Shown here piece after piece: positions 1 to 10,182 of a stretch of 64,000 nt of DNA. Within the stretch, counting starts at the first letter, position 1. Each line of letters starts with the position of its first letter. The stretch covers positions 1 to 64,000 of the forward strand of contig CAMDQJ010000005.1 in NCBI GenBank assembly GCA_945905835.1, read 5' to 3'. The position numbers and the translations under genes are program-made. Under the pieces are notes generated by a model. The model worked only from the letters and a program-made list of their open reading frames with translations, had not been told where the DNA came from and did no database searches. The stretch is from Asaia bogorensis. GTDB taxonomy: Bacteria; Pseudomonadota; Alphaproteobacteria; Reyranellales; Reyranellaceae.

Positions 1-111
1 GGTGATAGATTTTGCCATTACCTCATTCCGTCTTCGCCGGGGGCGCGCCACTCCAGTGGCGCGTCTTCATGTATGATCGCGCGACGGGTGTCGCGCGCCC
101 CCGGCAACCGC

Positions 112-963
112 TCAATTCGGCGAGAACGAGACGGTCGACGGAACCTCGAGGCCGTCCTTCGCCAGCGCCTCTCTCATGCGCCGCTCATTGTGGCCGAGCA
201 GGATGTTCCACTCCGCCCAGCGATTGAGGAACTTCTGCCAACGTTGGTCGTCCTCGCTGCGCAAGCCGATGTAGCCCGGCAACGCGACGCGCGGCTTGGG
301 ATTCATGAAGTCGCCGAGCTCCGGGTTCTTCTGCTTCATCACCATGCTGGCGAGCACTGTGGTGGTGAAGGCGTCGGCACGGCCCGAGGACACGGCGAGC
401 GCCACGTCGGCGATCATCTTGAACTCCACGCGCGTGGCCTTGGGCGCCATCTTGCGCAGCAGCAACTCGTCGGAGGTGCCAGTCATGACGGCGACCTTGA
501 CCCCTTCCTTGTTGTAGTCGGTCCAGTCCTTGCCCTTGAAGTTCTTGCTGTTCACTGTCACCCACTCGATCCAGTAGATCGGACCGGCGAAGTCGATGGC
601 GGTGGCGCGGATCGGCGTGGCCTGCAGGGCGAAGTTCATGTCGACCTTGCCGGCCTGCAGCGACAGCACCGACTCGGCGAAGCCGCCGACCTCGACCGGC
701 TGGTACTTCGTCTTCAGCTCGTTGGCGATGTCCTTGCCCATCTCGACCATGGCGCCTTCCCACTCGCCCGACTGCTTATTGCGCACGAAGTAGGGCGGGA
801 ACTCGAACACGCCCATGCGCACGGCGCCGTTCTTCTTGATCAGCTCCCAGGTCGAATCGCTGGTCTTCGGCTGCGCGCGCGCCGGAACTGATGCGGCAAC
901 AACGGCGGTAGCGGCGGCAGCGACGATTGCCGCTGAAGCCATATCACGACGGCGAATTCCCAT
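112..963 (-). CDS. ABC transporter substrate-binding protein, family 3 (amino-acid type)
   Basis: Signal peptide followed by a family-3 SBP-like sequence (VRMGVFEFPPYFVRNKQSGEWEGAMVEMGKDIA...); RBS GGGGGAG before ATG. Confidence 0.85.
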   Translation of the reverse strand: MGIRRRDMASAAIVAAAATAVVAASVPARAQPKTSDSTWELIKKNGAVRMGVFEFPPYFVRNKQSGEWEGAMVEMGKDIANELKTKYQPVEVGGFAESVLSLQAGKVDMNFALQATPIRATAIDFAGPIYWIEWVTVNSKNFKGKDWTDYNKEGVKVAVMTGTSDELLLRKMAPKATRVEFKMIADVALAVSSGRADAFTTTVLASMVMKQKNPELGDFMNPKPRVALPGYIGLRSEDDQRWQKFLNRWAEWNILLGHNERRMREALAKDGLEVPSTVSFSPN

Positions 964-1039
964 TTTCTGCTCCCCCTTTTGTAATCCCGGCGACTCTAGG
1001 TCTGCCCCCGGGCAGACGCAAGTTGCGCGCCAAATCGCA

Positions 1040-2164
<1,125 letters not shown>

Positions 2165-2240
2165 CTTTAAAAGCCTCCCCCGCTTCCCTGAGCCTAGCCT
2201 ATCGCGCACTATGGCCGCCAAGCATCAAGGGGGATCCACC

Positions 2241-3125
2241 ATGAGCCGCAATCTGCTCCGCCAACGTCTCAACGCCGGCAAGCCCACCGTGGGCACCCAT
2301 ATTCTGTCGACCTGGCCGACGCTGGTCGAGCTGATCGGCCATTCCAAGCAGTACGATTATGTCGAGTTCACCGCGGAATACGCGCCCTTCACCATGCACG
2401 ACCTCGACAATCTCGGCCGCTCCTTCGAGCTGATGAACATGTCGGGCATGATCAAGATCGAGCAGACGCAGTACACCCACCAGGCGATGCGGGCGATCGG
2501 CGCCGGCTTCCAGAGCGTGCTGTTCGCCGATATCCGCACGCTGGAAGACGCCAAGGCTGCGGTCGACGCGGTGCGCGCCGAGACGACGATGGCCAAGGGC
2601 GCGCGCGGCCGCGGGCGGCTGGGCGTCGGCATGCGGCGCGATGTCGGCACCGTGCGCACGGGCGGCACGCCGGCCTATGTCGATGCGCTGAACGAGGTCG
2701 TGATCGCCATCATGGTCGAGAAGAAGTCCTGCGTCGACGATCTCGACCGCATCCTCTCGGTGCCCGGCATCGACATGGTGCAGTTCGGCGCCTCCGATTT
2801 CTCCATGAGCATCGGCAAGACCGGCCAGTACAGCGACCCCGAGGTTTTAGCGGCCGAGACCAAAACCATCCAGATGGCGCTGAAGAAGGGGCTGCACCCG
2901 CGCGTAGAACTGCGCGATCCCGCCGCAGGACAGCGCTACCTCGACATGGGCGTGAAGCATTTCTGCATCGGCTGGGATGTCCGTATCCTTGCCGACTGGT
3001 GGGACACGCAAGGCGCCGTCATGCGCAAGATGATCGCGCGCAAGCCCCGCACGGTCGCTGCGAAGCCCGCGGCAAAGGCGCCGGCGAAGAAGGCCAACGG
3101 CAAGGCGCGCGGCAACTACGCCTAG
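2241..3125 (+). CDS. HpcH/HpaI aldolase/citrate lyase family protein with Lys/Ala-rich C-terminal tail
   Basis: Aldolase-like core (GTHILSTWPTLVELIG, VQFGASDFSMSIG); RBS GGGGG before ATG 2241; tail AAKPAAKAPAKKANGKARG. Confidence 0.8.
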   Translation: MSRNLLRQRLNAGKPTVGTHILSTWPTLVELIGHSKQYDYVEFTAEYAPFTMHDLDNLGRSFELMNMSGMIKIEQTQYTHQAMRAIGAGFQSVLFADIRTLEDAKAAVDAVRAETTMAKGARGRGRLGVGMRRDVGTVRTGGTPAYVDALNEVVIAIMVEKKSCVDDLDRILSVPGIDMVQFGASDFSMSIGKTGQYSDPEVLAAETKTIQMALKKGLHPRVELRDPAAGQRYLDMGVKHFCIGWDVRILADWWDTQGAVMRKMIARKPRTVAAKPAAKAPAKKANGKARGNYA

Positions 3126-5227
3126 TGAAAGAGCCTCCTGTCGCGTCCCGACGTCCGGTCCGGCGCACGCTGCATGGCGTCACCGTTACCGACGACTATG
3201 CGTGGCTGAAGGACGAGAACTGGCAAAAGGTTCTCCGTGACCCCTCGCTTCTCGATCCGGATATCCGGTCGTACCTGGAGGCGGAGAACCGTTACACCGA
3301 GGCCCTCCTCGGCCCGACGCAGGCGCTGCAGAAGGTGCTGGTCGATGAGATGCGCGGGCGCATCAAGGAAGACGATTCCAGCGTTCCGGCGCCGGACGGG
3401 CCCTTTGCCTATCTGTGGAAGTACCGCGAGGGCGGCCAGCACGAGCTGATCGGCCGCACGCCGCGCGACGGTGGCGACGCCGAGGTCATCCTCGATGGCG
3501 ATGCCCTGGCCAAGACGTCCGACTACTTCAGGTTCGGCGGCACCCGGCATTCGCCGAACCATCTGCTGGAAGCCTGGAGTGCCGACCTGCGCGGCTCGGA
3601 ATATTTCACTCTCCGGGTGCGACGCTGGCAGAGCGGCGAGGATCTGCCCGACACGCTGACGCAAACCAGCGGCAGCGTCGTCTGGGGCCTCGACTCGACG
3701 TTTTTCTTCTATGTCGAGATCGATGAGAACCATCGGCCGCTGAAGGTCTTCCGGCATCGGCTGGGCACGCCGCAGGCCGACGACATCCTGGTCTACGAGG
3801 AAAAGGACACCGGCTGGTTCACGCGCATCGAGGAGAGCGCCAGCGGCCGCTTCTGCATCATCGCCGGCGGCGATCACGACACCTCCGAGGCGCGCCTCGT
3901 CGACCTCTCGACGCCCGACGCAACGCCGCGCCTCGTGGCGCCGCGCAAGAAGGGTGTCCGTTACAGCGTTGCAGACCGTGGCGACGAGCTGTTCATTCTC
4001 ACCAACGAGGGCGGCGCGATCGACTTTCGCATCGCCATTGCGCCGCTCGCGTCGCCGGGCCGTGCGCAGTGGCGCGAGCTGATCGCGCACCGTCCCGGCG
4101 TCTATATCCTCGGCCTGGAACTCTACGCCGGCCACCTGGTGCGACTGGAACGGGCGAATGCGCTGGCCTCGATCGTGATCCGCGCGCTTGCGGACGGCAG
4201 CGAGCACACCATCGCCTTCGACGAGGAGGCCTATTCGCTCGATTCAGTCAGCGGCTACGAATTCAACACCACAACTCTGCGCTTCTCCTATTCGTCGATG
4301 ACGACGCCGACCGAGATCTACGACTACGACATGGCGAGCCGCCAACGCACCTTGCGCAAGCGCCAGCAGATTCCCTCCGGCCATGATCCGGCCGCCTATG
4401 TCACGACGCGGATCGTCGCCACCTCGCACGACGGCGCCGAGGTTCCGGTGTCGATCCTGCACCGCCGCGACCTTTTACGCGACGGACGCGCACCGTTGCT
4501 GCTTTACGGCTACGGCTCCTACGGCATGGCGATGCCGGCGGCGTTCTCGGCCAACCGCCTGTCGCTGGTCGATCGCGGCTTCGTCTATGCCATCGCCCAT
4601 GTCCGGGGCGGCGCCGACAAGGGCTGGGCGTGGTATCTCGACGGCAAGCGCGACAGGAAGACCAACACCTTCGACGATTTCGCCGCCGCGGCCCGCGCCC
4701 TCATCGACCGCAAATACACCTCGGCCAGGCGCATCGTCGGCCACGGCGGAAGTGCCGGCGGCATGCTGATGGGCGCGGTCGCCAACCGGGCGGGCGACCT
4801 CTTCGCCGGCATCGTCGCGGAAGTGCCCTTCGTCGACGTGCTGAACACCATGCTCGACGACACCCTGCCACTGACGCCGCCGGAATGGCCGGAATGGGGA
4901 AACCCCATCACCGACGAAACGGCGTTTCGTTACATCCTCTCCTACTCGCCCTTCGACAATGTCACTGCAAAGGACTACCCCGCGATCCTGGCGATGGCGG
5001 GCCTGACCGATCCCCGCGTCACCTACTGGGAGCCCGCAAAGTGGGTCGCCCGCCTGCGCGCCACGATGGTTGCCGGCGGGCCGGTCCTATTGCGTACCAA
5101 CATGGGCGCCGGCCATGGCGGATCGTCGGGACGGTTCAACCGTCTGGACGAGGTGGCGATCGCCTACGCCTTTGCACTGCAAACAGTTGGGCTCGTACAA
5201 CCCGTCCGACCTGTCACACGCGCGTGA
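3125..5227 (+). CDS. Prolyl oligopeptidase family serine peptidase (S9A; oligopeptidase B-like)
   Basis: GHGGSAGGMLMGAVANRAGDLFAGIVAEVPFVD active-site region; GTG start overlapping the upstream stop (TAGTG). Confidence 0.9.
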   Translation: MKEPPVASRRPVRRTLHGVTVTDDYAWLKDENWQKVLRDPSLLDPDIRSYLEAENRYTEALLGPTQALQKVLVDEMRGRIKEDDSSVPAPDGPFAYLWKYREGGQHELIGRTPRDGGDAEVILDGDALAKTSDYFRFGGTRHSPNHLLEAWSADLRGSEYFTLRVRRWQSGEDLPDTLTQTSGSVVWGLDSTFFFYVEIDENHRPLKVFRHRLGTPQADDILVYEEKDTGWFTRIEESASGRFCIIAGGDHDTSEARLVDLSTPDATPRLVAPRKKGVRYSVADRGDELFILTNEGGAIDFRIAIAPLASPGRAQWRELIAHRPGVYILGLELYAGHLVRLERANALASIVIRALADGSEHTIAFDEEAYSLDSVSGYEFNTTTLRFSYSSMTTPTEIYDYDMASRQRTLRKRQQIPSGHDPAAYVTTRIVATSHDGAEVPVSILHRRDLLRDGRAPLLLYGYGSYGMAMPAAFSANRLSLVDRGFVYAIAHVRGGADKGWAWYLDGKRDRKTNTFDDFAAAARALIDRKYTSARRIVGHGGSAGGMLMGAVANRAGDLFAGIVAEVPFVDVLNTMLDDTLPLTPPEWPEWGNPITDETAFRYILSYSPFDNVTAKDYPAILAMAGLTDPRVTYWEPAKWVARLRATMVAGGPVLLRTNMGAGHGGSSGRFNRLDEVAIAYAFALQTVGLVQPVRPVTRA

Positions 5228-5299
5228 CCTGCACGGTTTGATCTGGACAGGCCTTCGCTCGACGGTTCATCCTGCGTGCGACATTGGGAGGAGACAAAA

Positions 5300-6436
5300 A
5301 TGACTGACAAATCCGAACGTACGAACACGCGTCGCAAGTTTCTCAAGGGCGCAGCCGTCGCGACGGCTGCCACGGTCGCGGCACCCGCCGTGGTCAAGGC
5401 GCAGGGCCCGATCAGCATGCGCTTCCAAAGCACCTGGCCGTCGAAGGACATCTTCCACGAATACGCCCTCGACTACGCCAAGAAGGTCAACGACATGACC
5501 GGCGGCGACCTCAAGATCGAGGTTCTTCCGGCCGGCGCCGTCGTTCCCGCCTTCGGCCTTCTCGAGGCGGTGTCCAAGGGCACGCTCGACGGCGGCCACG
5601 GCGTGCTGGTCTATCACTACGGCAAGCAGACGGCGCTGGCGCTGTGGGGCTCGGGCCCGGGCTACGCCATGGACGCCAACATGCTGCTGGCCTGGCACAA
5701 GTACGGCGGCGGCAAGGCGCTGCTCGAGAAGCTCTACGCCTCGATCAACGCCAACGTCGTGTCGTTCCCCTACGGGCCAATGCCGACCCAGCCGCTCGGC
5801 TGGTACAAGAAGCCGATCACCAAGGTCGACGACTTCAAGGGCCTGAAGTTCCGCACCGTCGGCATCTCGATCGACGTGTTCCAGGCGATGGGTGCGGCGG
5901 TCAACGCCCTGCCCGGCGGTGAAATCGTCTCGGCGATGGATCGCGGCCTGCTCGACGCGGCGGAATTCAACAACGCCTCGTCCGACCGCATCCTGGGCTT
6001 CGCCGACGTCTCGAAGGTCTGCATGCTGCAGAGCTATCACCAGAACGCCGAGCAGTTCGAGATCATGTTCAACAAGACCAAGTACGACGCGCTGCCGGAG
6101 AAGATGCGTCACATCATCTCCAATGCCGTCGAGGCGTCGGGCATGGACATGTCGTGGAAGGCGATCGACCGCTACTCGCAGGACTACATCGAGCTGCAGA
6201 CCAAGGACAAAGTGAAGTTCTACAAGACGCCCGATGCGATCCTGAAGCGCCAGCTCGAAGTTTACGACGAGGTCGTGACCAAGAAGGCGGGCGAGAATCC
6301 CCTGTTCAAGGAGATCGTCCAGTCGCAGTTGGCCTTCGCCAAGCGCGCCTGCCAGTGGGAGCAGGACACGGTGGTCAGCCGCAAGATGGCCTTCGACCAC
6401 TACTGGGGTGCGCAGGCCAAGCCGGTGAAGCTCTAG
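5300..6436 (+). CDS. dctP: TRAP transporter substrate-binding protein (DctP family), Tat-type signal
   Basis: RRKFLKGAAVATAA twin-arginine signal; TRAP SBP motifs (MRFQSTWPSKDIFHEYALDYAKKVNDMTGGDLKIEVLPAGAVVP); followed by DctQ and DctM. Confidence 0.88.
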   Translation: MTDKSERTNTRRKFLKGAAVATAATVAAPAVVKAQGPISMRFQSTWPSKDIFHEYALDYAKKVNDMTGGDLKIEVLPAGAVVPAFGLLEAVSKGTLDGGHGVLVYHYGKQTALALWGSGPGYAMDANMLLAWHKYGGGKALLEKLYASINANVVSFPYGPMPTQPLGWYKKPITKVDDFKGLKFRTVGISIDVFQAMGAAVNALPGGEIVSAMDRGLLDAAEFNNASSDRILGFADVSKVCMLQSYHQNAEQFEIMFNKTKYDALPEKMRHIISNAVEASGMDMSWKAIDRYSQDYIELQTKDKVKFYKTPDAILKRQLEVYDEVVTKKAGENPLFKEIVQSQLAFAKRACQWEQDTVVSRKMAFDHYWGAQAKPVKL

Positions 6437-6458
6437 TCGCGTAACTGAAAACAAAGCG

Positions 6459-6488
6459 GGGCACCGTCCGGGCAACCGGGCGGTGCCC
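6459..6488 (+). other. Intercistronic hairpin, 13-bp stem with GCAA tetraloop
   Basis: GGGCACCGTCCGG-GCAA-CCGGGCGGTGCCC (one G-T wobble) 22 bp after the dctP stop. Confidence 0.75.
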
Positions 6489-6497
6489 TTCCTCTGC

Positions 6498-6544
6498 GAG
6501 AATTCGGCCCTCTTCGAGAATCAGGCCCCCTTCGAGAATCAGGC
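6498..6544 (+). repeat. 18-bp direct tandem repeat, about 2.6 copies, abutting the dctQ ATG
   Basis: GAGAATTCGGCCCTCTTC / GAGAATCAGGCCCCCTTC / GAGAATCAGGC then ATG. Confidence 0.9.
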
Positions 6545-7222
6545 ATGACGGTTGAGCGTTTCCTGCACACCATCGACGGCATCAGCACCTGGACCGGCAA
6601 GGCCGCGGCCTGGCTGATCATCGCGCTGATGGGCGCGGTCTGCATCGAGGTCTTCAAGCGCTACCTGCTGAACGCGCCGACGGCGTGGATCTTCGACCTC
6701 GACAACATGCTCTACGGCTCGCTGTTCATGCTGTGCGGCGCCTACACGCTGGCGCAGAACGCCCATGTCCGCGGCGACTTCCTCTACAGCTCGATGCGGC
6801 CGCGCGTGCAGGCCTCGCTCGATCTCATCCTCTATTTCGTCTTCTTCCTGCCCGGCATCGCAGCCCTGGTCTATGCCGGCACCGACTATGCCGGCGACTC
6901 CTGGCGCATCAACGAGCATTCCAACGTCACCGCCGACGGCCCGCCGGTCTATCACTTCAAGACGGTGATCCCGATCGCCGGCGCGCTGGTCCTGCTGCAG
7001 GGCGTGGCCGAGATCGTGCGCTGCATCGTCTGCATCAGGACCGGCGTCTGGCCGAGCCGGCTCAAGGACGTCGCCGAGATCGACGTGGTCGGCGAGCAGC
7101 TCGCCAACAGCCAGTATGTCGACGAGGAATCGCGCAAGATCGCCATCGAGAAGGCCCAGCAGATCGACGAGACGGCGCGGCAACGCGGCATGGGCAGCAA
7201 GGGCGGAGACAACAAGATATGA
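6545..7222 (+). CDS. dctQ: TRAP transporter small permease (DctQ family)
   Basis: Four predicted TM segments; position between DctP and DctM. Confidence 0.82.
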   Translation: MTVERFLHTIDGISTWTGKAAAWLIIALMGAVCIEVFKRYLLNAPTAWIFDLDNMLYGSLFMLCGAYTLAQNAHVRGDFLYSSMRPRVQASLDLILYFVFFLPGIAALVYAGTDYAGDSWRINEHSNVTADGPPVYHFKTVIPIAGALVLLQGVAEIVRCIVCIRTGVWPSRLKDVAEIDVVGEQLANSQYVDEESRKIAIEKAQQIDETARQRGMGSKGGDNKI

Positions 7223-8970
7223 GCGAGCCCGCCCTCGGCCTGCTGATGCTGGCGCTGATCGTCGTCGTCATCATGATGGGCTTCGCCACGGCCTTCACCC
7301 TGATGGGGCTCGGCATCTTCTTCGGCTTCATCGCCTTCTACGATCCCTCGCACTCGTGGACACAGAACAAGGTGTTCGACCTCATGGTCCAGCGCACCTA
7401 CGGCGCCATGACCAACGACGTGCTGATCTCGATCCCGCTGTTCGTGCTGATGGGCTACGTGATGGAGCGCGGGGCACTGGTCGACAAGATGTTCTACTCG
7501 ATCCAGCTCGCCTTCCGCCGCGTGCCGGCGGCCCTCGCGGTGGCGACGCTGATCGTCTGCACCTTCTGGGGCATCGCCAGCGGCCTGGTCGGCGCCGTCG
7601 TGGTGCTGATGGGCGTCATCGCCTTCAACCCGATGCTGCGCGCCGGCTACGACGTCAAGCTCGCCGCGGGCGTCATCACGGCCGGCGGCACGCTCGGCAT
7701 CCTGATCCCGCCCTCGGTGATGATCATCGTCTACGCCGCCGTCGCCGGCCAGTCGGTGGTCAAGCTCTATGCCGCCGCGATGTTCCCGGGCTTTTTCCTG
7801 GCCTTCCTCTACCTCGTCTACGTCATCGGCTGGGCGCTGATCGATCCCAAGATCGCACCCAAGCTGCCCGAGGAGCAGACCCGCGTGCCGATCCCCGGCT
7901 GGGTCGAGAGGTTCCAGGCGGCCTATTCGCAGAACATGCTGGTCGGCCTGGTGAAGTCCCTCCTCTCGCCCGCTCCGGCGCGAAAGATCGAAGCCGAGGG
8001 CAAGCCGCTCGACTACATCGCCCTGCTGGGAAATTTCGGCATGGCGCTGGTGCCGCTGGCTCTCGCGGTGCTGACCTGGGGCACGGCCTGGTGGTACGTC
8101 GTGATCCACCAGCAGGTCGGGGCCGAAGCCGTGGTCACCGGCGTGCAGCAGCTCGGCACGCCCGGCCTCGCCACCGGACCGGCGGCACCCTCCGAGTCGG
8201 GGCCGCCCGAGGCCTTCTATCTTTGGTTCTGGCTCACCGCCGCCGCCATGGCGCTGCTGCTGGTGCGCTACTACTGGCGCATGGACGCCGCGCGCTTCGT
8301 CGTCCTGAAGCTGCTAACCGCCTCGGTGATGCCGCTCGGTATCCTGACGGTGATCGTGCTGGCGGTGATCCTGTTCGGCATCACCACCGCCACCGAATCG
8401 GCCGCGGTCGGCGCCGCCGGCGCCTTCGTGCTGGCTTTCCATGCCCGCACCCTCGACTGGAAGCGCACCAAGGAGGCGGTGTTCCTGACCGCCAAGACCA
8501 CCGCCATGGTGTGCTGGCTGTTCGTCGGCTCGGCGCTGTTCTCGGCGGTCTTCGCCATCCTGGGCGGCCAGGGCCTGGTCGAGCGCTGGGTGCTGTCGCT
8601 CGACATGACGCCGCTGCAGTTCATGCTGCTGTCGCAGGCGATCATCTTCATCCTCGGCTGGCCGCTCGAGTGGACGGAGATCATCATCATCTTCGTGCCG
8701 ATCTTCCTGCCGCTGCTCAAGCACTTCGACATCGACCCCATCCTGTGGGGCGTGCTGGTCTTCGTGAACCTGCAGGCGGCCTTCCTGTCGCCACCGGTGG
8801 CGATGTCGGCCTTCTATCTCAAGGGGGTGGCGCCCTCGCATGTGACGATCAACCAGATCTTCGGCGGCATGATGCCCTACATGCTGGTCGTCATCCTGTG
8901 CATGGCGTTCATGTACATATGGCCCGGCATGACGCTGTGGCTGCCGAACTATCTCTACGGCGGCGGCTGA
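7219..8970 (+). CDS. dctM: TRAP transporter large permease (DctM family) with central insertion
   Basis: GGTLGILIPPSVMIIVYAAVAGQSVVKLYAAAMFPG motif; ATGA overlap with dctQ stop; about 583 aa. Confidence 0.9.
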   Translation: MSEPALGLLMLALIVVVIMMGFATAFTLMGLGIFFGFIAFYDPSHSWTQNKVFDLMVQRTYGAMTNDVLISIPLFVLMGYVMERGALVDKMFYSIQLAFRRVPAALAVATLIVCTFWGIASGLVGAVVVLMGVIAFNPMLRAGYDVKLAAGVITAGGTLGILIPPSVMIIVYAAVAGQSVVKLYAAAMFPGFFLAFLYLVYVIGWALIDPKIAPKLPEEQTRVPIPGWVERFQAAYSQNMLVGLVKSLLSPAPARKIEAEGKPLDYIALLGNFGMALVPLALAVLTWGTAWWYVVIHQQVGAEAVVTGVQQLGTPGLATGPAAPSESGPPEAFYLWFWLTAAAMALLLVRYYWRMDAARFVVLKLLTASVMPLGILTVIVLAVILFGITTATESAAVGAAGAFVLAFHARTLDWKRTKEAVFLTAKTTAMVCWLFVGSALFSAVFAILGGQGLVERWVLSLDMTPLQFMLLSQAIIFILGWPLEWTEIIIIFVPIFLPLLKHFDIDPILWGVLVFVNLQAAFLSPPVAMSAFYLKGVAPSHVTINQIFGGMMPYMLVVILCMAFMYIWPGMTLWLPNYLYGGG

Positions 8971-9010
8971 ACCTTCAAACCGACGCCAACAGGCACGCCG
9001 CGCTGCAGGC

Positions 9011-10054
9011 TCACGGCGCGCGCGCGAGGCCTTCGGCCATCGCCGCCAACAGGCCCGCCTCGTTCATTTCGAGTCCCTTGCGCCGACCCCACAACCGGTG
9101 ATGCCGGCCGAGAAGGTCGAGTGCTTGCACCTTGTCGAGCCGCCGCCAGCGCAGCACGGTACGGCGGTCAGCGTCGATGTCGATCCATTGGATGCTATTC
9201 AGCGTGTCGTCGTCGATTTCGTTCACGCCGCAGTGGCCGCCATCCGGCCGGTAAAGCCGCCGCAGGCTACCGTAGGCAATGCACTCGACTTCACTCAACA
9301 CTTTGCCCGGCGTCAGCCCGATGCGCTCGAAGCGCGCTCGTACGTGACGCGCTATGGCGGCCTTGATGTCGGCCCCTCTCAGGAGCTCGTCCTGGCACCG
9401 ACCGCCGCTCGATGGCGGAAAGCCGGCACGCATCGCGGCAGCGCGGCCGTTGAAGTCGACGGTGTATTCAGCGGCAAAGCGCGCACGCCGGGAAAAGCTG
9501 GCGGAAAGGCGTTGGGCAGCCTCCCGGCGCGTCGGCGGCGGCAGTGCGTGCATTCGTGCCGCGGCTATGTCTTCGGCCAATCCGTCGGCGGGTCCGGCGC
9601 CTTGCTGCCCCTCCGGCTCGTCGCCCCACATTCTGAAGTGCTGCATCAGCAGCTTCAGTGCCGCGAGCTTGCCGGTGCGGCGTATCCGAATGACCTTGCC
9701 GCGCGGCCGGGCGAGGGGATCGTAGAGGCGAAAGCCGATGAGCGCGGCCTCGTCGATCCGGTGCATCGGCTTCAGGCGGCCCTTTGCATCAAACAGGCGC
9801 CGAAGGTCGGCGAAGGCTACGCGTGCCGCCTCGTCGAGAATACGCGCTCCTTCGTCCTCGATGGCCTGGAAGCGCGCGTCCCGCTGGGCGGCCAGCCTCG
9901 CCTGGACCTCCGGACATCTCAGCATCGCTTCGCGGCCGCGATCGGCCTCGCCGGCCGGCCAACCGGCGTGGAGGGCGGCCTTCCTGCCATTGCCGGAACG
10001 ACTGTATTCCTCGACGAACAGCGCCATGCGCGGTGTGAGCGTACCCATGGCCAC
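9011..10054 (-). CDS. Tandem-duplicated phage terminase small-subunit-like protein (two Terminase_2-like domains)
   Basis: Repeat 1 LTPRMALFVEEYSRSGNGRKAALHAGW...VAFADLRRLFDAKGRLKPMHRIDEAA...KLAALKLLMQHFRMW; repeat 2 RRARFAAEYTVDFNGRAAAMRAGF...IAYGSLRRLYRPDGG...EIDDDTLNSI...KVQALDLLGRHHRLW. Confidence 0.75.
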   Translation of the reverse strand: MAMGTLTPRMALFVEEYSRSGNGRKAALHAGWPAGEADRGREAMLRCPEVQARLAAQRDARFQAIEDEGARILDEAARVAFADLRRLFDAKGRLKPMHRIDEAALIGFRLYDPLARPRGKVIRIRRTGKLAALKLLMQHFRMWGDEPEGQQGAGPADGLAEDIAAARMHALPPPTRREAAQRLSASFSRRARFAAEYTVDFNGRAAAMRAGFPPSSGGRCQDELLRGADIKAAIARHVRARFERIGLTPGKVLSEVECIAYGSLRRLYRPDGGHCGVNEIDDDTLNSIQWIDIDADRRTVLRWRRLDKVQALDLLGRHHRLWGRRKGLEMNEAGLLAAMAEGLARAP

Positions 10055-10068
10055 GCATTAGGGGGAAT

Positions 10069-10100
10069 TGTGACTTTGGATTGCAAGAGGTGTGACTTTG
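10069..10100. repeat. Two direct repeats TGTGACTTTG with 22-bp period upstream of the terminase-like gene
   Basis: TGTGACTTTG at 10069-10078 and 10091-10100. Confidence 0.85.
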
Positions 10101-10182
10101 AAAATGCGGCAGCCAGCCGGCGATGCGCGCAACCTTTCGCCGCATTAGACGTTATCGCCGCGTAAATATAGGGAGCGCGCCC

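Noticed and set aside
5267-6475. 402-aa minus-strand ORF opposite dctP
   Set aside because: Mirror ORF of a confidently assigned TRAP binding protein
6952-8109. 385-aa minus-strand ORF opposite dctQ/dctM
   Set aside because: His/Asp/Arg-rich antisense frame with no recognisable fold
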